64,000 nt of DNA from Alkalicoccobacillus murimartini (GTDB lineage: Bacteria; Bacillota; Bacilli; Bacillales; Bacillaceae_D), in NCBI RefSeq assembly GCF_030813245.1, contig NZ_JAUSUA010000005.1, positions 186,001-250,000 on the forward strand, written 5' to 3'. The position numbers and the translations under genes are program-made. How positions within the stretch are numbered: the first letter of the stretch is position 1; the number at the start of each line of letters is the position of its first letter. Of this stretch, positions 1 through 11,454 are shown in pieces. The notes below the pieces were generated by a model that was given only the letters and a program-made list of their open reading frames with translations, searched no databases and was not told where the DNA came from.

Positions 1-24
1 AACTATCCTACATTTCAGCTTTGC

Positions 25-447
25 TTATTTCTTGTTTTCGCGCTCGTTCATGACAGCCAAATAAGCTTGTGTAAAGCGGAAAAGCTTCTGAGCTTGAGGA
101 TCTTTTAATAATTTCATGAGACCGAAAATTCCAATGACTTCGTTGCTAGCTTCAGAACGTTCTTTTGCTTCGATAGCCGTTTGTGCGACGTCTTTCGCTG
201 TTTCTTTAACTGGCTCCAAAATTTCAGTAATCGCAGCCACTGTATCAGCTTTTAGGACATCATCTGTAGCAACAGATTGAGCAAAATCATATGATTTAGT
301 CATGACTGTAATTAGTTCAGTCAGTTTTGGTAACTGATCAACCAAAGTAGTAAGAGATTCCTGTACCTCTGGCTTCAGAAGTTGGTCAAGTAATTCAACT
401 TGTTGCTTGTTTAGTGAAACTTGTTGGTGTTCCGTCGTTTCTGACAT
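25..447 (-). CDS. DUF1641 family protein
   Basis: 140-residue soluble, largely helical protein of the DUF1641 family (B. subtilis YjgD/YrhD type). Family members usually sit beside formate-dehydrogenase-like oxidoreductase genes; that partner would lie beyond the left edge and cannot be seen. Visible features are the Q/L-rich amphipathic N-terminal half and the conserved C-terminal segment around residues 105-135 (IFGLMKLLKDP then a FRFTQAYL helix). I chose the ATG at 447 because GGAG lies 8 nt upstream; a TTG two codons earlier is too close to it. No signal peptide or membrane segment. The molecular role is unknown. The roughly 290 bases between it and ade hold only its own leader and the ade terminator. 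Confidence 0.8.
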   Translation of the reverse strand: MSETTEHQQVSLNKQQVELLDQLLKPEVQESLTTLVDQLPKLTELITVMTKSYDFAQSVATDDVLKADTVAAITEILEPVKETAKDVAQTAIEAKERSEASNEVIGIFGLMKLLKDPQAQKLFRFTQAYLAVMNERENKK

Positions 448-720
448 ATACAATTCTCCTTTACTTTATAGCCTTGAGCTATTTTTTCCTAGCTTGTATA
501 GGATTATGTAGAGTCTCCTGCTTTTTGTTCTATATGTGAATTCACTCACAAACATAACCAAAAAAACACTACAAAATGATCGGCAAGGCATTTTACTGTT
601 TTACCCTATCTAGAATAATCCTTTCGACCGGTCTTGTCAAAAAATCTCGCCAATTTCTCAACTATTTTAATGGGAACTTGTGCTTTATTCCTTTTTCCAC
701 TCAAAGGGTTTTTGCGCACA

Positions 721-753
721 AATTAATTAAACCAGTTGAGATCACTCAACTGG
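721..753 (-). terminator. Terminator of the adenine deaminase gene
   Basis: Perfect 9-bp inverted repeat CCAGTTGAG/CTCAACTGG (732-740 and 745-753) followed on the minus strand by a T-rich run. The ade stop codon lies in the loop. Confidence 0.75.
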
Positions 754-2499
754 CTGGTTTTGTTCTGATTGAATGGCTATATGTTTGAAGGAAAGAACAT
801 CAAATAATCCAGTATCCGTTAATTTTATAGATGGAATAACTGGTAGAGCTAGAAAAGCAAGAGTTAGAAATGGATCCCATTCCTCTGTAAAACCTACCTC
901 ATGAAGAGCTGTTTCTAGTTCTTGAACCTCTTTTTGAACCACTTCGTACGGTTTTGTTGACATTAAGCCTGCTAGATCAAGTGGTAGGCTAGCCACTACT
1001 TTGCCCTCTTTTACTACGGCCATCCCCCCATTAATGGATTCTACGTGATGAATCGCAGTCAATAGGCTCTCGTCATCCGTACCACACGCAATGACGTTAT
1101 GTGAATCGTGGGCAACGGTTGATACAATGGCTCCATTCTGAATCGGAATACCTTTTACAATCCCAACACCGACATGACCAAGCTGTTTATGTCGTTCAGC
1201 AACAATTAACTTCAGTTGGTTATTTGATGGTGAGGGTATAAAAAACCCCTGCTCACATTGAATAGGTTCAGTGATGGCTTTTGTAATAATTGAACCGGGG
1301 GTAATGGAAATGATCGTTGCATCCATACCTGATTTTGCTGGTAATTTAAGATCTTCTCGTGTCACTGGTGCCATCTTCATGCTCTTTTGCAAATATTGTG
1401 GGGCGGTCACTGACTCTCTCACTGGTTTCACTAGCTCCCCTTGCTGAGCAATCCATTCTCCCTTCACATAGACAGATTCCACAACAAAGTTGGTTAAGTC
1501 ACTAACAAGAAGAAACGTCGCTTCACACCCAGGTGCAATGGCTCCTTTTTGATGTAAACCAAAGGCCTCCGCAGCATTAAGTGTAGCCAGCTGTATGGCC
1601 TGTAGTTCGGGTAGTCCGAGTGAGATTGATTTGCGAATACTTCCATCGATACTTCCCTCTTTCACCAGATGGTCTAGATGGCGATCATCTGTTGCAAATG
1701 CAAATCTTCGGGCATTCGCCGTTGTCACTGCTGGCAACAGTGCCTCTAGATCCTTAGCGGCAGTACCTTCACGGATTAATACAAACATTCCGCGACGAAC
1801 ACGATGTAATGCTTCTTCCGCTGTGACTGCCTCATGGTCATTTACAATGCCAGCGGTCCGATAGGCATTCAACGCATGTATATCCAATCCAGCAGCATGA
1901 CCATCAATGACTCGACCATCTTTTTTGGCGCTTTCTATTTTCGCTAACATATTCGCGTCTCCTGAAAGGACAGCTGGATAATTCATCACTTCTCCTAAGC
2001 CAAAGGCCTCGCCTTCGTCAAAAAGGGTTTGAACGTCTTCAGCTGACACGTCTGCTCCGTTATGCTCAAATGGCGCTGCAGGAACACAAGAAGGAATCAT
2101 CATTTTGACATCTAGTGGCAAATCTCTTGAAGCCTCGAGCATATATCGTACTGCCTCAGCTCCCCCTACATTTGCGATTTCATGAGGGTCGGCAATGACC
2201 GTTGTTATCCCCTTAGGCACAACAATTTTGCAAAACTCTTCCGGTGGCACCATCGTTGATTCAATATGAATATGACCATCGATTAAACCCGGACAGATGT
2301 AAGCACCTTGAGCGTCCAAACGTTCTTTTGCTTCGGGGTAAGATCCAATGCCAACGATTATGCCTTCTGAAATGGCCACATCCGCCTCAAGTACGGTTAA
2401 TGTATAGACATCGATTACTTTTCCGTTATAGACAACCAATTCAGGTAGCTTTTGCTTTGATGCAGCTGCAATGTTTGATTGTAGATTCTTCGTATTCAG
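742..2499 (-). CDS. ade: Adenine deaminase
   Basis: Adenine deaminase of the amidohydrolase superfamily, converting adenine to hypoxanthine and ammonia for purine salvage. With the start chosen it has 585 residues, normal for the family. The metal-binding HIHIES motif follows GLIDG near residue 80; later come [12 protein letters not shown] and the [10 protein letters not shown] segment. The C-terminal adenine-deaminase domain has the [12 protein letters not shown] motif. The first ATG/GTG/TTG in frame is a TTG at 2439, but this would delete the conserved N-terminal strand. A CTG at 2499 lies 7 nt after GGAGAGGAGC and restores 20 residues ([19 protein letters not shown] after the start), so I use CTG. 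It has its own terminator. It neighbours yerC and the paralogue yerA. Confidence 0.92.
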   Translation of the reverse strand: MNTKNLQSNIAAASKQKLPELVVYNGKVIDVYTLTVLEADVAISEGIIVGIGSYPEAKERLDAQGAYICPGLIDGHIHIESTMVPPEEFCKIVVPKGITTVIADPHEIANVGGAEAVRYMLEASRDLPLDVKMMIPSCVPAAPFEHNGADVSAEDVQTLFDEGEAFGLGEVMNYPAVLSGDANMLAKIESAKKDGRVIDGHAAGLDIHALNAYRTAGIVNDHEAVTAEEALHRVRRGMFVLIREGTAAKDLEALLPAVTTANARRFAFATDDRHLDHLVKEGSIDGSIRKSISLGLPELQAIQLATLNAAEAFGLHQKGAIAPGCEATFLLVSDLTNFVVESVYVKGEWIAQQGELVKPVRESVTAPQYLQKSMKMAPVTREDLKLPAKSGMDATIISITPGSIITKAITEPIQCEQGFFIPSPSNNQLKLIVAERHKQLGHVGVGIVKGIPIQNGAIVSTVAHDSHNVIACGTDDESLLTAIHHVESINGGMAVVKEGKVVASLPLDLAGLMSTKPYEVVQKEVQELETALHEVGFTEEWDPFLTLAFLALPVIPSIKLTDTGLFDVLSFKHIAIQSEQNQPVE

Positions 2500-2577
2500 A
2501 GTGAAAGCTCCTCTCCAAGTCGCTTTTTTAGTATTTGAACTATTGTAGTCTATTTTTTATATGTATGCACTGATTAA

Positions 2578-2622
2578 ACAAAAAAAGCTACCTGACAGTG
2601 GTTTTCACCGTGCCAGATAGCT
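2578..2622 (-). terminator. Terminator downstream of yerC
   Basis: Imperfect hairpin AAGCTATCTGGCACGG...CAGGTAGCTT followed by seven T on the minus strand. It separates yerC from ade. Confidence 0.85.
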
Positions 2623-2634
2623 TCTGTGTATGAA

Positions 2635-2946
2635 TTATTCTGTGGATCCTGTCTGATCTTCCTTAATTCGGTCTAAAGCCATAGTATAGCTATCGTTCCC
2701 GTAATTAAGGCATCGTTTCACACGTGATATAGTGGCAGTACTTGCCCCTGTCTCTGTTTCAATCTTATGATACGTGTATCCATTCTGAAGCATTCTTGCT
2801 ACTTCAAGTCGCTGAGCTAATGACTGAATTTCATTAATCGTACACAGATCATCAAAGAACTCATAACATTCTTCAAGACTTTTTAATGAGAGAACCGCTT
2901 GAAACAGTTGATCAAGTTCTTTTCCACGAAGCTTATCAATTTGCAA
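2635..2946 (-). CDS. yerC: TrpR/YerC family DNA-binding protein
   Basis: 103-residue small regulator of the YerC/YecD family, related to the Trp repressor helix-turn-helix fold. Residues 40-80 hold the TrpR-like core: QSLAQRLEVARMLQNGYTY, then KIETETGASTATISRVKRCL, a typical recognition helix. In B. subtilis the orthologue also lies near yerA and the purine operon; its effector and targets are not established. It is 68 bp downstream of yerA, on the same strand, and probably cotranscribed with it. Its own terminator follows. The helix-turn-helix family assignment is firm; a role in purine control is only suggested by position between two adenine-deaminase genes. Confidence 0.9.
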   Translation of the reverse strand: MQIDKLRGKELDQLFQAVLSLKSLEECYEFFDDLCTINEIQSLAQRLEVARMLQNGYTYHKIETETGASTATISRVKRCLNYGNDSYTMALDRIKEDQTGSTE

Positions 2947-3014
2947 TTATTTCACGCCTTTCCAAAAATTTCGGCATGCCTGACTGTAGCCAGATACTTT
3001 AATACTATTCTAGT

Positions 3015-4757
3015 TTAACGCATAATCGCAGGAAAGAGTATCTTTTTCTTTGTTACATCATAGATCCCTCTTTGTGTGACCCGGATATATGGTAGATGTG
3101 TGGACGAAAAGAACTGCAAACTATAGATAGGATCTTCATGTTTATAGCCTCTTTCACGAAGAAGCTTAACAAAATGTTTTTCCTCTTCCATAATGCCTTC
3201 CATCGACTTATCGGACATTGCGCCATTTAATTTCAGCACAAGCCTGCCAATGACTTCTCCATCATCTACTAAAGCCATTCCTCCACCTTGAGCCTTTACA
3301 GCACGAAAGGCCGCGACCATGTCTTTCACATTTTTACCGATTAAAATGAAATCTCCCGTGTTAGAAAATGAGCTGGCAAAGCCTTTAATTTTATCAGAGA
3401 AGCCTTTAATCATAGTATTAATCATCCACTTACCATTTTTATCAATTAATACAAAGAAGCTCTCATCATGATTTTGGCTTAACTCATTAACCGTACCTTC
3501 AACAGATATGCGATATGGCTTAAGAATTACAGCATTCACCATTTCAATTCCCATCGGCATTGAAAAGTGAAGCTCATTCTCATCCAAATCCCAGCTTGTA
3601 TCAAGTGGTTTAATACCGTAATCATTCCAAGGGAAAGTATCCTCTTCTTGACACTGCTTACCATCCCTAACAATCCATTGTCCTTTCGCAAGAACAGAAA
3701 CTGGCTTCGGAGTATTCTTGTCAGATAGGAAATTAATATGAGCAATTCGCCCAGGTGCAATCATGCCAAGCTTATGATCCAAATTGTAATATCTAGCTAC
3801 ATAATAAGTAGCCATACCATACGCATCAAAATCTGATAAGCCGCTATCAAGAGCCATTTTGATTAATTTGTCCATAACCCCATCTTCATAGAAGGAAGGG
3901 GGGGAACCATCTGTTGTCATAATGCAACGAACAAAATGATCTACACCTAGCTCTTGCATTTCACTCAGAAGCTTCGGAAGATCAGGACGCATAGACGAAT
4001 GTCGTAATGACGTCATATACCCCATATCTAATCGACGTACGGCTTCTTCTCCATTTATTGATTCATGGTCACAGGTTACACCTAAAAGCGCCATTTGCGA
4101 CAATGTACGCTCAGAAGCACCTGGAAGATGTCCTTCAATAGGCTTACGCAGTCTGCTTGTCTCCTGCATCCAATGAAGAGTTGAATCGTCACCCTCCAAA
4201 ACCTTCGGCCAAGATGTTAGCTCACCACCTTGAACAACAAGATGATGCTCAAGCCAAGCCTTCATTCGTGAATTTGTAAAATGTGCTTCACTTTGAAGCT
4301 CCGTCTGAGGATCATAACGCGCCCACCAATACATGCTTGTTGGCATCTCTTCTAGCTTTTCTATCAGAGAAAGCGCTTTCTTTTTTTCAACGTTCGAAAA
4401 GAAATACAGATTGTCGTTTATCAAGGTTGTGGTCCCATGAGCCGAAGCATATTTTGCAAAGCTGTGGGGATTATAAAGTTGAAAAGGATGAGCGTGATGC
4501 TCTATATACCCTGGTACAATCACCGAGTCCTTACAATCAACTATTTCAGTATCCTTGTCTGTTACCGGGGGAAGCTCCTGTCCAACATACACAATTCGAT
4601 CATCCGCAATCCATATATTTGCATTAAGCCATTTTTTCCTGGCGTGATTGAGATACGTAGCATTTTTGAGAACAATTGAAGGCGCTTTTTCTCCCCTGAC
4701 GACATCAAGGTGCTGGCGCAAGCGTTTTTTTGTCCAGCGGTAAATTCGTTCCGTCAT
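3015..4757 (-). CDS. yerA: Adenine deaminase paralogue YerA (amidohydrolase)
   Basis: About 580 residues, homologous to the Ade protein but of the divergent YerA subgroup. The metal-binding segment reads GYIEHHAHPFQLYNP instead of the GHIHIES of Ade; TCDHESINGEEAVRRL and the TTDGSPPSFYEDG segment follow, and the C-terminal half has a modified adenine-deaminase domain (QGGGMALVDDGEVIG). B. subtilis YerA is annotated as a putative adenine deaminase; substrate preference is unproven. I start at the ATG at 4757 because GGGTGATC lies 5 nt upstream; the ORF can be extended five codons to 4772. It lies between the pur operon and yerC, as in B. subtilis. Confidence 0.85.
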   Translation of the reverse strand: MTERIYRWTKKRLRQHLDVVRGEKAPSIVLKNATYLNHARKKWLNANIWIADDRIVYVGQELPPVTDKDTEIVDCKDSVIVPGYIEHHAHPFQLYNPHSFAKYASAHGTTTLINDNLYFFSNVEKKKALSLIEKLEEMPTSMYWWARYDPQTELQSEAHFTNSRMKAWLEHHLVVQGGELTSWPKVLEGDDSTLHWMQETSRLRKPIEGHLPGASERTLSQMALLGVTCDHESINGEEAVRRLDMGYMTSLRHSSMRPDLPKLLSEMQELGVDHFVRCIMTTDGSPPSFYEDGVMDKLIKMALDSGLSDFDAYGMATYYVARYYNLDHKLGMIAPGRIAHINFLSDKNTPKPVSVLAKGQWIVRDGKQCQEEDTFPWNDYGIKPLDTSWDLDENELHFSMPMGIEMVNAVILKPYRISVEGTVNELSQNHDESFFVLIDKNGKWMINTMIKGFSDKIKGFASSFSNTGDFILIGKNVKDMVAAFRAVKAQGGGMALVDDGEVIGRLVLKLNGAMSDKSMEGIMEEEKHFVKLLRERGYKHEDPIYSLQFFSSTHLPYIRVTQRGIYDVTKKKILFPAIMR

Positions 4758-4894
4758 TGGCAGATCACCCATTTCATTATCTTTTGTCTATATGTTATCA
4801 CAAAATCAAGTATATATAGGAAAAACTTGTGACATCTTTTCACACATTATTAAAAAAAGACATTTTCTAATTTTTTAAAGTGGAGGAATCAGAA

Positions 4895-5131
4895 ATGAAA
4901 CCAAATTTAAGTCGTATACAATCACTTTGTCGCATTACATGCGGACTGTCAGTTCTTGCTTTTGCTTCTTCAAAAATGCAGCGAAAATCTTCTCTTATAG
5001 GTATTATCGGCATTATCATTGGAGCTATGAAGGTCGCAGAAGGAATAACTCGTTTCTGTCCACTTATCTATATGACAGATAAGAAAAAGCAAGAACATAA
5101 ACAAGACGGTCGTGTGATGAACCCATCTTAA
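4895..5131 (+). CDS. Small membrane protein (DUF2892/YgaP-TM-like)
   Basis: 78-residue protein with two short hydrophobic stretches (ICR..CGLSVLAFA, residues 10-25, and IGIIGIIIGAMKVAEGI, residues 35-52) and a Cys-Pro turn, then a polar Lys/Gln-rich tail. The layout resembles the YgaP-like transmembrane (DUF2892) family, but I cannot prove the match. The ATG at 4895 follows GGAGG by 7 nt; an in-frame GTG at 4880 overlaps the ribosome site and is rejected. It diverges from yerA, and its stop codon is inside a strong terminator. Function unknown. Confidence 0.65.
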   Translation: MKPNLSRIQSLCRITCGLSVLAFASSKMQRKSSLIGIIGIIIGAMKVAEGITRFCPLIYMTDKKKQEHKQDGRVMNPS

Positions 5132-5147
5132 AATGATGGGTTTTTTC
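5117..5147 (+). terminator. Terminator of the small membrane protein gene
   Basis: AACCCATC/GATGGGTT hairpin with the stop codon in its loop, followed by TTTTTT. Confidence 0.85.
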
Positions 5148-5192
5148 TACTTGGAAACCGATGCATTACGTTATTTATAATGGGATGGTAGG

Positions 5193-5520
5193 TCCTTCGT
5201 CGTTTCACTTTTGCCTCTATCGCTTTGATTGAGGGATCTATCGTTTCACTTTACCTTCCATCGCTTCAATTCTGGGATCTATCGTTTCACTTTACCTTCC
5301 ATCGCTTCAATTCAGAGATCTATCGCTTCACTTTACCCTCCATCGCTTCAACTCAGGGATCTATCGTTTCACTTTCACCTCCATCGCTTCAATTGAGGGA
5401 TCTATCGTTTCACTTTACCTTCCATCGCTTCAATTCAGAGATCTATCGCTTCACTTTGCCCTCCATCGCTTCAATTCGACTCTCCATCGCCTCACCTTAC
5501 CCTCCATCACTCCATTCACC
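5193..5520. repeat. Tandem array, 41-bp units (two 20/21-bp monomers)
   Basis: About eight copies of a 41-bp unit fill the gap between the small membrane protein gene and the pur operon terminator. I measured the period at 41 between successive CGTTTCACTT and GGATCT landmarks (5201, 5242; 5234, 5275; 5276, 5317). Each unit contains two similar halves, ATCGTTTCACTTTACC and ATCGCTTCAATTC, 20 and 21 bp apart. The plus strand is pyrimidine-rich and the last copies decay. The unit is not a multiple of three, so the open frame through it gives shifting peptides and is not a gene. There are no unique spacers, so it is not CRISPR. Function unknown. Confidence 0.9.
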
Positions 5521-5548
5521 TCTCCCCTAACTCCAACCTTCACCACAA

Positions 5549-5576
5549 CAAAAAAGACACCTGCGCTAGACAGGTG
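5549..5576 (-). terminator. Terminator of the pur operon
   Basis: CACCTG-7 nt-CAGGTG hairpin followed by TCTTTTTT on the minus strand, 12 nt after the purD stop. Confidence 0.85.
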
Positions 5577-5588
5577 CCACGATTCACA

Positions 5589-8393
<2,805 letters not shown>

Positions 8394-8401
<8 letters not shown>

Positions 8402-8987
8402 TATGTCCGTCTCCTCCTACATCTTTGCTTTCCATTAGCTGCTTCACTGTACGTGGATATAATTGATGTTCAACTGCTTGAATCTTTTTCATTACATCCT
8501 CTGAGGTATCCCCTTTTTGAATGAGAACCGTTTCCTGTGCAATGATGGGTCCGGTATCCATTCCGGCATCCACAAAATGAATGGTTACGCCCGTTTCGCT
8601 CACTCCAGCGGTTAGTGCTTGTCCGACTGCATCTAAGCCCGGAAAAGCAGGCAACAATGATGGATGAATATTCACAATTCGACCTTCGTAGGCAGTTAAT
8701 AAAGTCGACCCTACTAATCTCATATAGCCTGCAAGACAGAGAAAATCTACCTTATGATCCTGTAAATGCTCGACAACTTTAGCCTCGTATTCAGCTTTTG
8801 TCGCAAATGATTTTAGTGCAAGTGCAACGGTTTTAATTCCATAGCTTTCTGCCTTTTTAAGAGCCCCCGCTTCAGGTTTGTCAGAAACAAGCAACACAAC
8901 CTCACCACCGAGTTGGTTCTCTTTGGCAGCCTGTATCAGTGCTTCTGCATTAGAACCTGTGCCCGAAGCAAATACCGCTATTCTCAT
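8394..8987 (-). CDS. purN: Phosphoribosylglycinamide formyltransferase
   Basis: GAR transformylase, transferring a formyl group from 10-formyl-THF to GAR. 197 residues. The N-terminus [16 protein letters not shown] binds phosphate. The catalytic Asn-His-Asp set is visible: Asn and His in [14 protein letters not shown] (near residue 105) and Asp in [12 protein letters not shown] (near residue 143). It overlaps purM by 4 nt and purH by 8 nt in the operon. Confidence 0.97.
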
Positions 8988-10021
8988 GAATCAATGCCCC
9001 CGATTGTTACGCCTTCACCCTCAGTGACACGTCCAATGATGTATGCTTGTTCGCCTTCTGTTTCAAGCGTACGGATCACATCTAGGTGCTCGTTCTCTGG
9101 TACAACAAGCATCATGCCTATACCCATATTAAATGTTGAAAACAAATCACGATCACTAATATCGCCTTTTGCTTTTAACACTTCAAAAATAGCTGGAACC
9201 GGCCATGAGCCATTGTCAATTTCAACTTTTATCCCAGTAGGCAGCATTCTTGGAACATTTTCATAAAAGCCGCCACCTGTAATGTGGGCCAACCCATGAA
9301 TTTCATGCTTCTTTAAACATGCCAAGAGAGGCTTCACATAAATCTTTGTTGGTGTAAGGAGGACATCACCTAAGCGCCCTTCTAATCCTTCAACTGAATC
9401 ATTGAGAGAAAGACCAGCCTTTTCTAAAAGAATATGACGGACTAATGAGAATCCATTGCTATGCAGCCCACTTGAGCTTAAGCCAATCACAACACCACCA
9501 GGCTGAATCGCATCTCCAGAAATTAGATTGGATTTCTCAACCGCACCTACAGAAAATCCTGCAAGATCGTATTCTTCTGGATCATACATTCCAGGCATTT
9601 CTGCAGTCTCTCCACCAATCAACGCGCAGCCAGCTTGTTCACAGCCGTCCGCTACGCCTTTGACGATTGCTTCAATACGCTCTGGATCTGATTTTCCACA
9701 CGCAATATAGTCTAGAAAATATAACGGTTCTGCACCTTGAACCACAATATCATTTACACACATGGCAACAGCATCAACGCCAATGGTGTCATGTTTGTCC
9801 ATCATGAAAGCAAGCATTAGCTTAGTGCCTACTCCATCCGTACCTGATACTAAAACCGGTTCTTTGTAATCTAATGAAGACAAATCAAAGTTCCCACCAA
9901 AACCACCTAGACCACCAAGTACACCAGGGCGGGCTGTACGTTTAACATGCTGCCCCATTCGTTTAACTGATTCATAGCCTGCTTCAATATCAACACCGGC
10001 TTGTTTGTATGCATCTGACAT
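8984..10021 (-). CDS. purM: Phosphoribosylformylglycinamidine cyclo-ligase
   Basis: AIR synthetase: ATP-dependent ring closure of FGAM to AIR. 345 residues with the AIRS N- and C-terminal domains; landmarks are [24 protein letters not shown] (near residue 60), DCVAM-type [11 protein letters not shown], and [14 protein letters not shown]. The ORF can be read 35 codons further upstream, but ATG at 10021 is preceded by AAAGGAGGC and gives the standard N-terminus [17 protein letters not shown]. It lies 20 bp after purF and overlaps purN by 4 nt. Confidence 0.97.
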   Translation of the reverse strand: MSDAYKQAGVDIEAGYESVKRMGQHVKRTARPGVLGGLGGFGGNFDLSSLDYKEPVLVSGTDGVGTKLMLAFMMDKHDTIGVDAVAMCVNDIVVQGAEPLYFLDYIACGKSDPERIEAIVKGVADGCEQAGCALIGGETAEMPGMYDPEEYDLAGFSVGAVEKSNLISGDAIQPGGVVIGLSSSGLHSNGFSLVRHILLEKAGLSLNDSVEGLEGRLGDVLLTPTKIYVKPLLACLKKHEIHGLAHITGGGFYENVPRMLPTGIKVEIDNGSWPVPAIFEVLKAKGDISDRDLFSTFNMGIGMMLVVPENEHLDVIRTLETEGEQAYIIGRVTEGEGVTIGGIDS

Positions 10022-10041
10022 GCGGACGTTGCCTCCTTTAA

Positions 10042-11454
10042 TTAAACCTTCGCGTGCGGATGAACCGTATCTGCATAAATTTCTGTTGGATATTCTCCAG
10101 TAAAGCATGCTAGACATTGACCGCAATTACTCATTTCTGGATCGCGTCCAATCCCTTTCTTTAAGCCATCTGTACTTAAGAAGGACAGACTATCTGCACC
10201 CATCATTTCACGCATCTCTTCTAATGAATGTTGAGAAGCTATTAATTCTGAGGTCGTAGACGTATCGATCCCATAAAAGCAAGGATGCTTAATTGGCGGC
10301 GAACTAATGCGCACGTGGACCTCAAGGGCACCAGCTTCCTTCAACATGTTCACGATTCGACGACTGGTTGTACCACGTACGATTGAATCATCAATCATCA
10401 CCACTCGTTTTCCTTCTACGACACCACGCACGGCAGAAAGCTTCATCTTAACTCCCTGTTCACGTAACTCCTGAGAAGGCTGTATAAAGGTCCGTCCTAC
10501 ATAACGGTTTTTGATTAGACCAAGCTCATACGGGATACCCGTTTGTTCCGCATATCCGATGGCGGCTGAGATGCTGGAGTCTGGAACCCCAGTTACCACA
10601 TCTGCTTCAATTGGTGCTTCAATCGCAAGCTGTTTCCCCAATTGCTTTCTCGCAGTGTGCACATTAATCGTCTCGACATTGCTATCAGGACGAGCAAAGT
10701 AAACATACTCCATACTACAAATAGCTGGGTTCGTTGATTTATCATACTGCTCTGTACGTAATCCGTTGTCATCGATAATAACCATTTCACCTGGTTTTAC
10801 ATCACGCTCATACGTTGCCCCGATGATATCAAACGCACAGGTTTCAGAAGCGACCACATAGGCGTCGCCAATACGACCAATCGCTAAAGGCCTTAACCCA
10901 TTAGGATCCATAGCTGCAATTAATTGATGTTCGTTCATAACTGCAAAGGCATAAGCACCTTTCAGCATCGCAAGCGCATGGCGGAATTGGTCTTCAAGAG
11001 ACCAATAACCGCTACGTTTGATTAAATGAGCCAGTACCTCTGTATCAGAGGTAGACTGAAAGATACTCCCTTGATTCTCAAGCTGAAGCTTCAGGTTGTT
11101 CGCATTCACAATGTTCCCATTATGAGCAATCGCAAGTCCACCCACTTGTGAGCGGAACATAAGCGGCTGCACATTGGCAAATCCGCCACCACCGGCTGTC
11201 GCATAACGCACATGACCGATTGCAGCTGATCCTTGAAGAGCATTTAAAGTTTGCTGGTCAAAGACTTCATTAACTAAACCGAGACCTTTGTGAACATTTA
11301 ATGTATCGCCATCAGAGACAACAATACCCGCTCCTTCTTGACCACGGTGTTGTAAACTATGCAAACCATAATACGTAATTTGAGCTGCATCCTTATGACC
11401 CCAAACAGCAAATACGCCACACTCTTCATTTAAGCCTTTTATTTCAGCAAACAT
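10042..11454 (-). CDS. purF: Amidophosphoribosyltransferase
   Basis: Glutamine PRPP amidotransferase, the committed first step of purine synthesis and the main feedback-controlled enzyme. 470 residues. The start [10 protein letters not shown] precedes the nucleophile Cys12 ([10 protein letters not shown]), matching the short propeptide removed in B. subtilis PurF. The PRPP loop is [16 protein letters not shown] (near residue 345). Cysteines in AICSMEY, HPCFYG and [10 protein letters not shown] correspond to the 4Fe-4S ligands of the Bacillus enzyme. ATG at 11454 follows AAGGAGCC; six extra codons upstream are discarded. The start lies within the end of purL (16-nt overlap). Confidence 0.98.
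   Translation of the reverse strand: MFAEIKGLNEECGVFAVWGHKDAAQITYYGLHSLQHRGQEGAGIVVSDGDTLNVHKGLGLVNEVFDQQTLNALQGSAAIGHVRYATAGGGGFANVQPLMFRSQVGGLAIAHNGNIVNANNLKLQLENQGSIFQSTSDTEVLAHLIKRSGYWSLEDQFRHALAMLKGAYAFAVMNEHQLIAAMDPNGLRPLAIGRIGDAYVVASETCAFDIIGATYERDVKPGEMVIIDDNGLRTEQYDKSTNPAICSMEYVYFARPDSNVETINVHTARKQLGKQLAIEAPIEADVVTGVPDSSISAAIGYAEQTGIPYELGLIKNRYVGRTFIQPSQELREQGVKMKLSAVRGVVEGKRVVMIDDSIVRGTTSRRIVNMLKEAGALEVHVRISSPPIKHPCFYGIDTSTTSELIASQHSLEEMREMMGADSLSFLSTDGLKKGIGRDPEMSNCGQCLACFTGEYPTEIYADTVHPHAKV

Noticed and set aside
576-788. 70-codon plus-strand frame before ade
   Set aside because: No ribosome site, and its end overlaps the ade terminator and coding end.
5193-5520. CRISPR array
   Set aside because: Units are continuous with no unique spacers and no cas genes nearby; the same holds for 23708-24437.
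5225-5530. 101-codon open frame through the 41-bp array
   Set aside because: It is open only because the repeat lacks stops; 41 bp is not a multiple of three, so the peptide shifts frame every unit, and there is no ribosome site.
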